Below are positions 38,801 to 47,850 of a stretch of 64,000 nt of DNA, in pieces. The notes beneath the pieces are model-generated. The model was given only the letters and a program-made list of their open reading frames with translations. It made no database searches and was not told the origin of the DNA. Position 1 is the first letter of the stretch. Each line of letters starts with the position of its first letter. Source of the DNA: Ciona savignyi (taxonomy: Eukaryota > Chordata > Ascidiacea > Phlebobranchia > Cionidae); contig CH002032.1 in assembly GCA_000149265.1 (NCBI GenBank), positions 1,110,020 to 1,174,019 on the forward strand, in the 5' to 3' direction. Made by a program: the position numbers and the translations under genes.

Positions 38801-39071
38801 GGGTTCTAATAAATTGAAGGCACAAGTAAATCATACACAACACACTGCAATAGCTCAGGTAACCTTTCGGTGATCTAATGATTGCTCGTGCGTTAAACTG
38901 CTTGGTTTTCACATTCACGTGGATAAATAGGATATCCTATCCTAACCCTAATGCCACAGTGAGCGGAATTAAAATAATAAGGTTATTTACTTGTCTTGAT
39001 TGAGATGAACCATCTTGTCTACGTTCAGGAGGTCCTGGAAATCCACCATACACAGTTTTACTCAAGCTCAT
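11476..39071 (-). CDS. NFX1: NFX1 orthologue: RING / NF-X1 zinc-finger / R3H protein
   Basis: Nuclear and mRNA-associated factor. The vertebrate protein binds the X1 box and PABP and has a RING-type E3 domain. Minus-strand coding exons: 38991-39071, 38119-38221, 36633-36746, 34381-34519, 33572-33692, 32621-32693, 30840-30892, 30213-30240, 30026-30076, 29464-29625, 28946-29135, 28401-28612, 27746-27857; then copy A exons 18596-18783 (plus about 2 nt lost in the gap), 17764-17876, 16982-17108, 16412-16640, 15490-15670, 14819-14948, 14191-14333, 13485-13619, 12854-12977, 12378-12568, 11476-11830. Every junction is in phase. The sum is 3357 nt, or 1118 residues, close to the human protein (about 1120). 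Order: PAM2-like motif (48-56), RING (about 268-320), Cys-rich fingers (about 330-830), R3H (about 896-960), C-terminal VIDYFDMSD. Using copy A rather than copy B for the 3' half is an inference: A is unbroken and has the last exon. Confidence 0.9.
11831..12377 (-). other. NFX1 last intron with SINE remnants and A/B homology edge
   Basis: Contains a short SINE-tail fragment (about 11896-11953) and a second tRNA-like fragment (about 12000-12130). Homology to copy B begins close to 12300 (CGAATAATACACGG...), so the duplication edge lies in this intron. Confidence 0.6.
12378..12977 (-). CDS. NFX1: R3H domain exons of NFX1 (copy A)
   Basis: Exon 12854-12977 encodes [20 protein letters not shown] and then [12 protein letters not shown]. 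Exon 12378-12568 continues [20 protein letters not shown] and [10 protein letters not shown]. The conserved H-x-F-P, R-x3-R and H-x-L-A positions of R3H single-strand nucleic-acid-binding domains are present. The intron uses an odd donor, GTCTTGAG, in all three copies. Confidence 0.9.
12378..18783 (-). CDS. NFX1: NFX1 3' half, copy A (intact zinc fingers and R3H)
   Basis: Ten exons with open frames: 18596-18783 (LLSCGNHNC...; the 5' end is lost in the N gap), 17764-17876 ([18 protein letters not shown]), 16982-17108 ([10 protein letters not shown]...[10 protein letters not shown]), 16412-16640 ([20 protein letters not shown]), 15490-15670 ([13 protein letters not shown]), 14819-14948 ([14 protein letters not shown]), 14191-14333 ([19 protein letters not shown]), 13485-13619 ([20 protein letters not shown]), 12854-12977 (R3[14 protein letters not shown]) and 12378-12568 ([15 protein letters not shown]). 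Each matches the next block of vertebrate NFX1 in order. In contrast to copies B and C, I find no stop or frameshift. Confidence 0.9.
14350..14645 (+). mobile_element. Diverged tRNA-derived SINE in NFX1 intron (copy A)
   Basis: A degraded copy of the 6541 family. It retains GAAGAGTTGCAGGATCAAAACTGG-like B-box surroundings, ATTGATGGGTTTTACC and CCCATTCACAGG. Equivalents lie at 23050-23330 and 62050-62330 in copies B and C, so the insertion predates the duplication. Confidence 0.7.
18784..18883. other. Assembly gap of 100 Ns
   Basis: Exactly 100 N bases, the usual placeholder for a gap of unknown size. It cuts NFX1 copy A about 2 nt before the 5' end of exon A1 (compare 27270-27272 in copy B). 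Right of the gap the sequence is not the expected intron but the start of the segment repeated at 56798. Confidence 0.98.
18884..20290. repeat. Interspersed repeat R, copy 1
   Basis: Includes a tRNA-like start (GGTCGATTGGTCGAATGG at 19017), GTACCCAACAATGTAG, GATACGAGGCAGAATG and the conserved stretch from 20118 (GAGGTTATTCAAGGTAG). Related sequence occurs at about 51700-52300, 53520-54250 and 56798-58200. The reading frames inside it (for example 20125-20655) are not conserved between copies, so I treat it as non-coding. Confidence 0.75.
21088..27272 (-). pseudogene. NFX1: NFX1 3' half, copy B (R3H exon broken)
   Basis: Exons equivalent to copy A, with correct lengths: 27083-27272, 26263-26375, 25698-25824, 25126-25354, 24201-24381, 23504-23633, 22886-23028, 22140-22274 and 21529-21652, all open. 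The last exon 21088-21279 is 192 nt instead of 191 (an extra T near 21121-21125) and has an in-frame TAG at 21250-21252 where copies A and C have CAG. The frame therefore ends at AVHELADAF, late in the R3H domain, and no terminal exon follows to the left. Copy B adjoins NFX1 exons 1-13 directly, so it may instead be the poorer of two haplotypes of one gene. Confidence 0.82.
21250..21252 (-). other. Premature stop in copy B R3H exon
   Basis: The coding strand reads GCC TTC TAG TGC where copies A (near 12540) and C (near 60250) read GCC TTC CAG TGC. A single C-to-T change turns the Gln codon into a stop. Confidence 0.85.
27273..27745 (-). other. NFX1 intron between exon 13 and copy B
   Basis: The acceptor CATCCAG at 27273-27279 serves exon B1. 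There is no other gene here. This intron is the place where the right-hand sequence of copy A would be expected to continue past the N gap. Confidence 0.6.
27746..28612 (-). CDS. NFX1: NFX1 exons 12-13: NF-X1 zinc fingers
   Basis: Exon 28401-28612 encodes [14 protein letters not shown], then [14 protein letters not shown] and [16 protein letters not shown]. Exon 27746-27857 encodes [15 protein letters not shown] and [12 protein letters not shown]. The C-x-H-x3-C-x3-C/H-x-G-x-C-x2-C repeats are NF-X1-type fingers. Exon 12 uses the unusual donor GTTCGT. Exon 13 is the last exon present only once before the duplicated segment. Confidence 0.9.
28946..29625 (-). CDS. NFX1: NFX1 exons 10-11: RING finger
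   Basis: Exon 29464-29625 encodes [19 protein letters not shown] and then [19 protein letters not shown]. Exon 28946-29135 continues [15 protein letters not shown], then [13 protein letters not shown] and the first NF-X1 finger ([15 protein letters not shown]). Cys/His spacing C-x2-C...C-x2-C-x4-H-x2-C...C-x2-C is the RING/PHD-like domain unique to NFX1, where it gives ubiquitin-ligase activity. Confidence 0.93.
30026..32693 (-). CDS. NFX1: NFX1 exons 6-9: charged linker before the RING
   Basis: Four small exons: 32621-32693 ([16 protein letters not shown]...), 30840-30892 ([18 protein letters not shown]), 30213-30240 (EKAPKSFSR) and 30026-30076 ([16 protein letters not shown]). All have GT/AG borders and join without a phase break, leading directly into the RING exon. 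Together they form a Lys-rich linker with no domain I recognise. Confidence 0.75.
33572..33692 (-). CDS. NFX1: NFX1 exon 5: basic linker
   Basis: Encodes [20 protein letters not shown] and ends NDRRSH before GTAAGT. Arg-rich, as in the linker before the RING domain of animal NFX1. Confidence 0.74.
33830..34140. mobile_element. hAT-type MITE with 8-bp target duplication
   Basis: Terminal inverted repeats CAGTGTTTCCCAACC and GGTTGGGAAACGCTG; flanking direct repeats CTCTATAT at 33822-33829 and 34141-34148. The 8-bp duplication and CAGNG-type ends are hAT hallmarks. At 311 bp with no transposase, it is a non-autonomous element. It lies in an NFX1 intron. Confidence 0.9.
34381..34519 (-). CDS. 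NFX1: NFX1 exon 4: disordered N-terminal region
   Basis: Encodes [20 protein letters not shown] and continues to [10 protein letters not shown]. Acceptor TTTGCAG, donor GTTAGT. Its length (139 nt) is exactly what is needed to bring exon 3 (phase 1) to exon 5 (phase 2). That phase match is the main support. Confidence 0.7.
35520..35790. mobile_element. Possible MITE fragment
   Basis: Contains inverted motifs around GACTCGATTGTTTGCC and GGCTTACAATCGAGTAAATACGG, plus repeated TTGAATGTAAGC words. The arrangement resembles small inverted-repeat transposons. No clean target duplication found. Confidence 0.4.
36633..36746 (-). CDS. NFX1: NFX1 exon 3: Tyr/Pro-rich N-terminal region
   Basis: Encodes [20 protein letters not shown] and on to FGPNYMMG. 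Acceptor TTCCAG, donor GTGAGG, enters and leaves in phase 1. Low complexity with no domain; assigned by splice phase and position. Confidence 0.72.
36992..38016. mobile_element. hAT-type MITE (outer, interrupted by a second one)
   Basis: Ends CAGCGGTTCCCGAAC and GTTTGGGAACCGCTG, flanked by direct repeats GGCTAGTG at 36984-36991 and 38017-38024. The right end is GC-rich (GGCGCCGCGGCGCCC). It contains a complete younger hAT MITE at 37174-37694. Confidence 0.9.
37174..37694. mobile_element. hAT-type MITE nested in the outer element
   Basis: Ends CAGTGGTTCCCAACCTT and AAGGTTGGGAACCACTG are perfect inverses over 17 bp. The direct repeat TACTAAAG flanks it at 37166-37173 and 37695-37702. No transposase frame. 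Confidence 0.92.
38119..38221 (-). CDS. NFX1: NFX1 exon 2: PAM2-like motif
   Basis: Encodes [16 protein letters not shown] followed by [23 protein letters not shown] fits the PAM2 pattern (L/F-N-P-x-A-x-x-F) that binds the MLLE domain of poly(A)-binding protein; NFX1 proteins carry such a motif near the N-terminus. Acceptor ATCTAG, donor GTACTT, ends in phase 1. Confidence 0.78.
38683..38943 (+). mobile_element. tRNA-derived SINE in NFX1 intron 1
   Basis: GAAAGGTTGCAGATACGAAAC B-box region, the CCTTGGACAAGGAACTTAAC body and a tail ending in ATATCCTATCCTAACCC. Same family as 6541. Confidence 0.82.
38991..39071 (-). CDS. NFX1: NFX1 exon 1 (start codon)
   Basis: ATG at 39071 opens [18 protein letters not shown] and runs 27 codons to a GTAAATAACC donor. 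The next exon joins in phase 0. No 5'UTR exon or promoter is clear further right. Confidence 0.72.
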
Positions 39072-41793
39072 GACATTTAACAAAAAGTTTAAGCAAATTC
39101 AGGAGATTTCAATTAAGATACTAAACTATGATCACGAAAATGTTTAGTCCTATGAATGCAATAATATTAGTAATTACATCTAAAGGTCTAGAAACTCTAT
39201 ACATGCCTATTTTATTATTATTTGGTTTACATTGGTTTAATCACTTTATTGTGATGGTCTTATCCATTTTTATATTTGTATTTATGTACATTCTTTTAAT
39301 AAAATATTTTAACGATTATTAGTATTGCCGTATTCAGTTGAACTTGTTTATTAATTAGTTGCTATTTGCAACTAGGGCGAAAAAAGAATAAATCAATGGG
39401 TGTGTGCAGGGGGTTACCAACCGCTCCAAGCGATCCTGTAGTAATTAAGTACCATGAACATGTGTATTATTTAAATCCAACGATATAAATCCCTAAAAAG
39501 ATTGTACCGCAACTTGCAACCAGTACTAACGGGGAGCCGGCTTTATATGCAGGTGTGATTCTGATATTTAAAGTGCGGACCAGAGTGGAAAAAGAAAATA
39601 TAAAATTTAACCAGTTTTCCTCCATAACCCATTTGATATGGTCAGTTTCAAGCACTTTCCGTCGATTTTAACATAACGTTAATGTATTAAATATTTGGCT
39701 CAGTTAGACGTTAGAAAAGATAGAATAACAGTAGTGCAGTGCACGGTTTAACAATACTGTACGTAAAACAGACACGGCTGCCTATTTGTCCATTTACACC
39801 AGTAAACATACCAGTATCGTTAAAACAACAACGCACACAACAACGATAAGTCAGCTACAAACAATTTGTACAAATAACTAAGTGCGCAATCCAAAAACAC
39901 AATACATGTGCATTTCAAAATTATTCCAACATGGATTCTTTCACCAAATTTATTTAGGCAGACAGCAGACAAATGGGATTTTCAATTGTTTTTTTTAGTA
40001 CGAAATAGTTGACCAAAAAAGAAACGAAATAGTTGACCAAATTTAACAAAATTTTATTAGTTTGGTCAAAACAACGATTTATAAAACTGAAAAAAACATT
40101 AATATTTGAAAAAAATAATATTTATTTTTATTTTCATACTTAATATTTTTATATTAAACATTTTTATAGGATCGCGAAACTTTCACAGAATATTCGGTAT
40201 AACACTAGCTTTCTGAATACATGAAAATTATGTTCAGTTTCCTTTCATAAAGTATTCAATTCAGCCATCAAAGCGTCAAAAGATTTTTTAATAAAAATAG
40301 AGATCGGACGTCTGGGTCGAATTTGAAAAAATAGCATACAAGTTACTATTATACTAATATTCAAAAAACAAGAGCAATTATATTTGATTTTACATCATAA
40401 AGCATCGCAATATGACGACAATCTCTCTATAAATGATAGGGGAAGGCAGATCGACACTTTTCGTAAAACTACGTCTGAAGCTTAATCCGCATATCTATAC
40501 CAAACGGTTTACTGCGCAACATGTTAAGTAGGTGTGCGTTTAAAACTGAGACAAACATTAGAAATTTGCAGCTTGCGCATATGGTACTTTTTTGACGTTT
40601 TTGTAGAATATAGAATTGTTTGAAGTCATCCCGACCACGGGGTAAATTCGTCCACACCGTGGGGTGACTTCGTATAGGCCTAGTTTAAATAGCAACACAA
40701 TAAGTCTTGTAAAAGTGTAATAAACGTTAAATTAAATAAGGCAACATTAATAAAAGAACACAGTAACGAAATACAGTCAGTGTTGTATTTAACGTAGGTT
40801 ATAGTTGGCCAGATCAATTGGAAACCTTACGCCCGTAGCTTGTTGGCGCTTATAGACCACAACGAACAGACTGGGCTCAGCAGAACCCTCCCAATAAATC
40901 GCCTTGTGATCGTGTGTAGCCTATATCTTCCACAAGACAGAGGAAACAACAATATCGTAATGAGAGGAACGGGACATAAATTTGAGTTTTATCTTAGATA
41001 TACGAAAAGGATCTATAGTTAAAGAGTTAAAAATACACTGTATATTGTATTTTTATAACTGTATGCACTAAAAAACCATAAACATATTAAAAAAGGACAA
41101 ACCTACTATTTGTTTTATTTATGAAAACAATTTTTTAATTGCTTAATTGTCATCCGGGAACCAATTTTCTGTCAGAATCAATTAGATACACAATTTTAGA
41201 ATCGTGTCATCGACATGTTGTAAAAAAACAGATAAGGATTATTTAGCATCATCCTTGTATCCTTGATGTAGTTGCAGAACTTAACCCAGTGGGCCAAACC
41301 ACTTTAAAAACTACGGGAATCAATTTCTTTTGTTACATTTAGCTGCCACGTTAACAATTTAGTCAAAGTGTTTGTTAAAATTTACTGAAATCAGCCACGC
41401 AGTTGCTTTTTAGTGTTATCTTTCACTGCTTCGTTACATTATACACTTTTAACTGCGTTTGGCTTTTAAAGTGAGCCAAGAGTGGCCTGCTTAAAGACCC
41501 GATTAACGAGAAGGCCCACCGTACTATGTGTCTTTACTATACGGATCGAATATAAAACACATATAGGCTACGAATATTAGCTTATAGTAACCAATTATAA
41601 TTTCTGGTTACAATGTTAGCTGTTTGACTTTTATTTTTTTGGTAATGATTCTCTGGCAATTTATCGTATACTGCTGGAGTATCGTGTTTTTTTAGAACTT
41701 GTGTTTTAGTAATTAAGCTTGTTTTGGAAAGGAATCCTTACGCTTAAACATAAATTATATGACAGTCTCTTGACAAAAAATATGCAGGTCAAT
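39072..41793. other. Spacer between NFX1 and the METTL27-like gene
   Basis: Mostly AT-rich. A somewhat GC-richer patch near 40620-40680 (GACCACGGGG, CACACCGTGGGGTGAC) could be a promoter region for NFX1 but has no diagnostic element. No convincing gene. Confidence 0.4.
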
Positions 41794-42030
41794 TAGGATA
41801 GGGATAGGATATCTGTGAATGGGAAAACGAAGGGGGTTAACACACGGGCAATAGTCAGATAACCTCGCGCCCACCGTCGGGTTACCGGAGCTATTGCAGT
41901 GTGTTTTATATGATAGACACGTTCCTTTAAATTGGTAGAATCCATTAATCCTCTGGGTTCAGGCAATGTCCATAAAGTGCCTTTCCCAAGGACACAACCG
42001 ACTTACTAGCGACAAGATTCGCACCTACAA
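41794..42030 (-). mobile_element. tRNA-derived SINE, reverse
   Basis: The plus strand starts with GGATAGGGATAGGATATC (the inverted tail), then CCCACCGTCGGGTTACCGG and GGGTTCAGGCAATGTCC, the reverse of the SINE body. The head is diverged. Confidence 0.8.
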
Positions 42031-42780
42031 TTGTGGCCAACCGAGCTTGAATTCTCTTTTCGATCTGACATTTCCTATGTTCTTACATCTTTAAGCTATT
42101 ATACTACTCTACAGTAGCCTACTGGTAAATCGAAGATTAAGGATTTACAAAACTAAGTACTCATTTCCATATTTGTTTCAGAAAGCCAGTTATCGAAATT
42201 GTGACGTGTTTTGCTCATGCCAATTTGAACTGGTAAGTGTACGCCTTCGTGTAACAGGAGAAAACTGTGTTGTTTTCCTGGAAGATGGTAATATTGAGCA
42301 CCATTCATTCTTATTATGACACTGGAACAGGTGTCGTCATCTGCGCTTCATTGTAAATGTAGCTGTTAGAAAGATTCACACCAAACTTTTGGCACCGACA
42401 GACATATATTTGTTCTGAATAAGTGCGGGTTAATAATTATTCTCGCTGGTAGCAGGGCATTTGTTTTTTATATTAAGTTAGAAGAAACACAAGACAAGGT
42501 GCGTGTGTGTGTGCAACAAGCACGTCGGTGCCGGAACTGTAGGATGCACACACTTGTGTTTATGGTAATATTGTAAGACAGGTTAATGTAAGCACAAAAT
42601 TGTTTAAACGACAGCTTTAAATTGTAAGCATACATTCGCTTATGGCTTAAAATTGGTGATTCTCATGTAATGTATGTAAGACTGAACAGATAGGGTTAGG
42701 AGAGCTTAACAAACAAGTAAAGATGGTTTCCAGGAAATTGTCTATATATAGACAAATAAGATAATCAATAGACTTACTAT

Positions 42781-42977
42781 AACTACTATTGCAGTATGCT
42801 ATATATGATATGCACGTTCCTTTAATTAAGTAGAAGCCATTACTCCGCCGGGTTTAGGCAATGTCTGTTAAGGGCCTTGTCCAAAGAGAAAACCGACTAT
42901 AGCTAGCGATCAGTTTCGAACCTGCAATCTTTCGTATGAAAGGTGTCGCTCTAAACCACCAGACTAACCGGTCGGGC
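42781..42977 (-). mobile_element. tRNA-derived SINE, 5' part, reverse
   Basis: Head and part of the body of the same family in reverse (CCAGACTAACCGGTCGGGC at the right end). The tail is missing. It ends 11 bp before the start codon of the METTL27-like gene. Confidence 0.82.
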
Positions 42978-42988
42978 AAATATAGGGT

Positions 42989-45134
42989 ATGTCGAACCAA
43001 CAACTGGAAGAAAAATGTTTAGAAAATATTAAACGTGTAGTTTGGTGTAAAACCGCCGAAGAATCGCAAAATCATTATAAGGTATGGAGCGAGCAATATG
43101 ACACCGAACTTGCCATCATTGGTGGCAGCGGAAGCAAAGCATCAACCGACATGTTTTCGAAGCACGTTAAAGATAAAATTAACTCTGTAGTACTGGATCT
43201 GGGCGGAGGTAAGGACTCTTATTTCGTGTCGAACTCTATCTCTTCGTTTCCATATTTTTGTAGCGTCCATATTGTGAAGCTACGTGTAGAAATATATTAT
43301 TTCTCTAAATTATTAAAAGTAAACTAAATATCGACCTCTCACCAAAATTCGTATCGGAATTAAACGTTTAAATCACCTAACATTGCCGCACAATAATCTT
43401 TAAAATATTAATGGAATAAACTGCATATATACCTCATTAAGCAAGCTATTTTTACCCTATCGAAAAATGCAATTTGACCTTTCCAACAAAACACAAGCCA
43501 ATATAACCTTCTCGACTACGGACTCGCCTTATTATGTCAAAGCGTACCCAACAACAAGTGTCGTTTATGTAGATAATCATAAGCACTAATCTGCTGTAAC
43601 TAGTGTTATTATGACTTCAAAACTGTAATGCATCCATCGTGTTCAAAAATAATGACAACAAAAACTGTAATGCATCCATCGTGTTCAACACACATTAATA
43701 CCTTCGAAAACTCTAGTGGTGTGTTTACGAAGTAGCGTGACGGTTGCTCGTGTTATAAATACACCCTGCTTCTCCCACCACTAGGGATAAAAATTACCAA
43801 CCTATTTTTAATAACATTCATTCTTGTTGGCCAAGGTACCGGGACATCATCTTTGTTCATCCGCAACCAACTGCAGTTTCAAGGGGAGATAGATATTCTG
43901 GATGCCAACATTGAAATGTTGTATAAAGCAAGTCAAAAAAAGATTGGATTTCGGTAAATATTTTGATTGTCCAAATGCATAGTGTAATGCCATTGTTTTA
44001 GACTCTACTATCACAAAACTGAACTACTAAATGATAACACCGGCGCATTGCTACTCAGCAAAACGCCCATTTAAATAACACGACTAAAAGGATGCCACTA
44101 ATCACATTCGGCCGCACATAAAAATCTATAAATTAGTTCAACGCCAACTTTACCACAATTAACTTTAAAAATAATAATCACTTTTAATATTTAATTCTGT
44201 TACGTGGCTTTTATTTAACGCAATCAATTACTCACAGTTGTTTTATCGGCCTTGCAGTTGAATCCATTATGCTTAAATGTACCGTAAATCTAAGAAAATC
44301 AATACGGTAACTCTTGACAGGAATATTATTCGACACTTTGTTGGAAAATCTGGGGAACTCCCCGTTCGTGACGAATCCTATGACGTCATTATTTCTACTG
44401 GGGCTTTTGTTCCAAACCACATTCCGGCGTCAGCCATTCAAGTAAGAATTTAAGTCATCCATCGTCATTTGTGTTGTTGCTCTTATTTATCATGGTCCTA
44501 GACTAACGCAAGTGTGTGGAAATCGTATATTACAGGGGCTTCACCCTATATACCCCCTGTGTGCAATAAGAAATAGTCGTTATGACGCGGCCAAATGCCA
44601 AAATAAAAATCGCGTGAAGATATTTCAATATGTTTTGGAATTAGGTATAAGGTTAAGCACACAGTATAATCAAAACCCTGTGGGTGTAAATTCGCAAGAC
44701 ATGTTATCACTCTGGTAATTGCCAGATTACCTTGTGTATTAAATTCTCGTTAGTTAGATGCTAAAGCAATATCAGTAAGTGCATTGGTAAGGACATACGC
44801 GAATGAAGTTAAATATGGTGGATTTATAAATTGCAATTGTACCCTATATGCGGTAGGCTATTAACAGCGCTTCGGATTGCGTTAGCCTTGTATGCAAAGT
44901 ATTTTAATAAATCATTAAACTAGGGAATGATCAAAGTATTACGTCCTGGAGGATTAATAATCTTCACTCGGAGACTAGAAGGATTGGGAGATTACCGGAG
45001 AAGAATTCGTTCAAAACATCGAGAGACTTTGTTTGGAGAATAAACTAGAATTACTGGACCATATGGAACTCAGACATTTTACTATTCAGGAAAACTCTAT
45101 TAAATCGGGTTGTTTTGTTTATATTTGTAAATAA
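42989..45134 (+). CDS. METTL27: METTL27-like SAM-dependent methyltransferase (apparent frameshift in last exon)
   Basis: Class I methyltransferase of the METTL27 (WBSCR27) type; the substrate is not known to me. Exons: 42989-43208 (MSNQQLEEKCLENIKRVVW... VVLDLGGG), 43836-43953 (TGTSSLFIRNQLQFQ...), 44321-44441 (NIIRHFVGKSGELPVRDE, then YDVIISTGAFVPNHIPASA), 44924-45134. Motif I is DLGGGTGT, split across exons 1 and 2; ASAIQ...VLRPGGLIIFTRR is the post-motif strand. N-terminal YKVWSEQYD is the usual entry helix. In the last exon the frame that follows RPGG stops at 45041-45043, whereas the adjacent frame continues EEFVQNIERLCLENKLELLD and ends at 45132-45134. One extra base near 44996-45004 explains this. 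Restored length would be about 222 residues, close to the family. Confidence 0.82.
43621..43697. repeat. Tandem duplication, 42-bp period
   Basis: AACTGTAATGCATCCATCG... occurs at 43621 and again at 43663, each followed by TGTTCAA. Lies in intron 1 of the methyltransferase gene. Confidence 0.85.
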
Positions 45135-45380
45135 ACTAGAAAGTGTCTACCACAACAAGCACCATATGTAATAAACATTTTAAATGTACGCCGTCAATGT
45201 AATATACTGTATATGCAAGTAGGGGGGTCTCTAGCTACAATCGGTCCATTTATGTCTTGTGCCTTTTGACAAGTTTGAAATAATCTTGGAGTAATTATTA
45301 AATCGAAACAAAAGTTAGGTTAGATAGCATGACCTAGATTTGTCGAAACCCCAATTTAGAAGTTTATGCTGGATGATAGT

Positions 45381-45676
45381 CCGACCGGTTAGTCTGGTGG
45401 TTTAGTGCGACGCCTTTTAACCGAAAGGTTGGTGGTACGAAACTGATCGCTGCTAGAAAGTTGGGTCCTCTGGAAAGGAACTTAACGGAAATTGCCCGAA
45501 CCCAGCGGATTAATGGGTTCTACCAAATGGAAGGACGATGTGTATAATACACAACGCACTGCAATAGTTCCGGTAATCCGACGGTGTGCGCAAAGTGATC
45601 TGTCGATTACCCGTGTATTAACCCCCTAGGTTGTCCCGTTCACGGGAATAAACATATATTTCCTATCACATCCTAT
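45381..45676 (+). mobile_element. tRNA-derived SINE
   Basis: CCGACCGGTTAGTCTGGTGG head, ACCGAAAGGTTGGTGGTACG B-box region, full body and the CCTATCACATCCTATG tail. It lies just beyond the methyltransferase gene. Confidence 0.85.
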
Positions 45677-47340
45677 GAATTTCCTAGAATCGTAAGACAC
45701 TCATTGACTTTTGTTCGGCATTTTATTTTTTACGGATTATAGAGACCAAATTAATTTGCCAGATTTAAAATTAACTTCACAAAGCTATTTAAAAGGTATG
45801 CATTTTTATTACGTCCGCAAATATAAATATGAAGAATGTGCATATTAAACACATATAGCAGTGATGTCTTGTTCGTCGAAAATAATCTAAGATAACATAA
45901 CCTTAATGAATCGGAACTTAACATTCGGGGTTTTTATTTAGCGGGCAACCCTTTTTATGCAATAATTAAGTTATCTATTTCGGTGTTTTATTTTATAATT
46001 TTAAGAACGTACAACATTTGGAAAAATGGGACACATATTGTTTTTGTTCGTTTTGTCAAACTCTTAACAGGCATGACAGAAGGGGTAATGGAATCGCTTG
46101 GAAACTTTGAAATATGGTCCACATATGCAGAAAACAAAATTTTTCCTCTGGAACGTTAAAAAACAAAACGCTTTTTTTCTAAAAAGGTGGCTTGGTTGGG
46201 CATATATCTTAAATGGCTACTTCAATTTTGATCAGTTTTGGTAGAACGTTAGCCATTTCTATACCAAATAGAAGAAAGTTAAAAATTACGCAGGAAAATT
46301 CCCTATCTCCAACAAGATATCGTCAAGTTGGGTTAAAACTTTAAGAAATGTTGGGTAACATGACCCAGGTGTGTAAAAACAAAAATTTTGATACTTAACT
46401 CAGGGAAATTCCCAAAGCTGTGAAACTAAATCTAAATTTGTTTGAAAGTTGGCTTCTTTAGACTATATTGCTAAATGTAGTTTACATTTTTTTTTCACAG
46501 GGAATTCCCCTGGTTTTGTTTATTTAACTTTTAATTTTTTGCATACCGATATACTGTAATTTAATAATTCATGCTGTTTTAACCACTAAAGTTTTGTAGG
46601 AAAAAATAACCGTGCGACATACCATGCACGTTAAATATCAAGATTCGTTTTTTAAGATCTTTTCTAGCTATAAGTTAAAGGGTAAATCCTGATTGTTTGC
46701 ACAAAACCAGTCGTAAGATAGAGTAGTGAATCAGCCCTTTCCCGTACTTCATCATATTGCTACATTTCATGTACAACGCATTACGATTTATCATAAGTTT
46801 CTTTATTTAGTTCTGCTAAATTGAATCAAAATTGCAAACTTCGTTTAAATTCAGAGTTTAGACTTATTAACAGTTTAGCTTTCTCTTAGTGTTGTCATTA
46901 GCAACTAGGCTGATCGCCTTTTTTCTCTATATTTAAAGTAAGTAACCACTTTTTCGTTTGACTGTCTTGCACGTTCTCTAGCATTTCAGATAGCGTATAT
47001 ATCCTGAATTGAACGGATGATTTGTTGTTGCTAAATTCCTAAGGCGAATTATTGAATCTAATTTTTAAATAGACATTAAAGTGTTTTGTGGGCAATTTTA
47101 GGCATGACTCGCGAAAGTGTAGCTTGTACTTAAAATATTAAACATAAATGTTTAATCTTGCAGTAAAATTGTCCCGGTACGAAACTTATATATATCACCT
47201 AAATTTTAAAGGATAGTTATTCTCGTGTTGACCTTTAAAATGTAAACACTTTAGATTCTAATCGTTTTTATTGTCGATGTTTCGTGAATAGATTCGGGGA
47301 TTTATTTGTTACTGTGATTTTGGGTATTTATTTTTACTGT
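45677..47340. other. AT-rich spacer, no gene recognised
   Basis: No exon-like frame with splice sites and no repeat with visible termini. Confidence 0.5.
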
Positions 47341-47690
47341 AGTACCACAACAACATCTTCGCTAGAATGGAAAATTACTCTCGATATTAAGCTTTTACCA
47401 CCAACAAAAACATCCGCTCTATCAAAGATAAACGCTTTCCGTATTTCTGGGGACAGGCTGAGTCCAAGGCAAGTTGGAACGAGTCATAACCTGATCGTGA
47501 TGCGACGTCTGAAAATGGGAAGTATTTTGCACGGCACAACTTATTTCGCACGGCGCAATATACGGATAAACAAGCACCATACAGCCGTATTTTGCGATTT
47601 TCATCTTAAGAAATTAAAACATTTTTGGTGCAATATTTATAAAGAAACCATATTTGCCCTGGTGTGACTCTTTTTGAAACAATCACTATT
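47341..47690. repeat. Left arm of a long inverted repeat
   Basis: Matches the reverse complement of 50528-50926. Shared words include CGCTAGAATGG-type start, TTTTACCACCAACAAAAACA, GAGTCATAACCTGATCGTG and CGACGTCTGAAAATGGGAAG. The arms are clearly alike but not identical. The secreted peptide gene at 49.2-49.8 kb lies between them. Confidence 0.85.
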
Positions 47691-47709
47691 TTTTAACGCA
47701 AAAAGCGGA

Positions 47710-47850
47710 CGTTCAATTGTAAAATAAATCGTACCAAAAATGCAGTTGCCGAATCTATCGCAATGTGTTTTATATCATGAAGACGTTACTGCTGTTTTAG
47801 TTCCATCCAGTTTTTCACTGTGGATAGGTGACGTCTTTGATTGCTTTTAC
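47710..47850. repeat. Repeat unit shared, inverted, with 52.9 and 54.7 kb
   Basis: AAATCGTACCAAAAATGCAG, CGCAATGTGTTTTATATCAT and CCATCCAG here appear in reverse at about 52910-53045 and 54740-54860. Confidence 0.8.

Noticed and set aside
43621-43697. Start of a CRISPR-like array
   Set aside because: Only two copies of one unit with no spacer variety, in a eukaryotic intron.
47284-47667. 127-residue plus-strand frame
   Set aside because: It covers the left arm of an inverted repeat, and the right arm does not keep the same frame.
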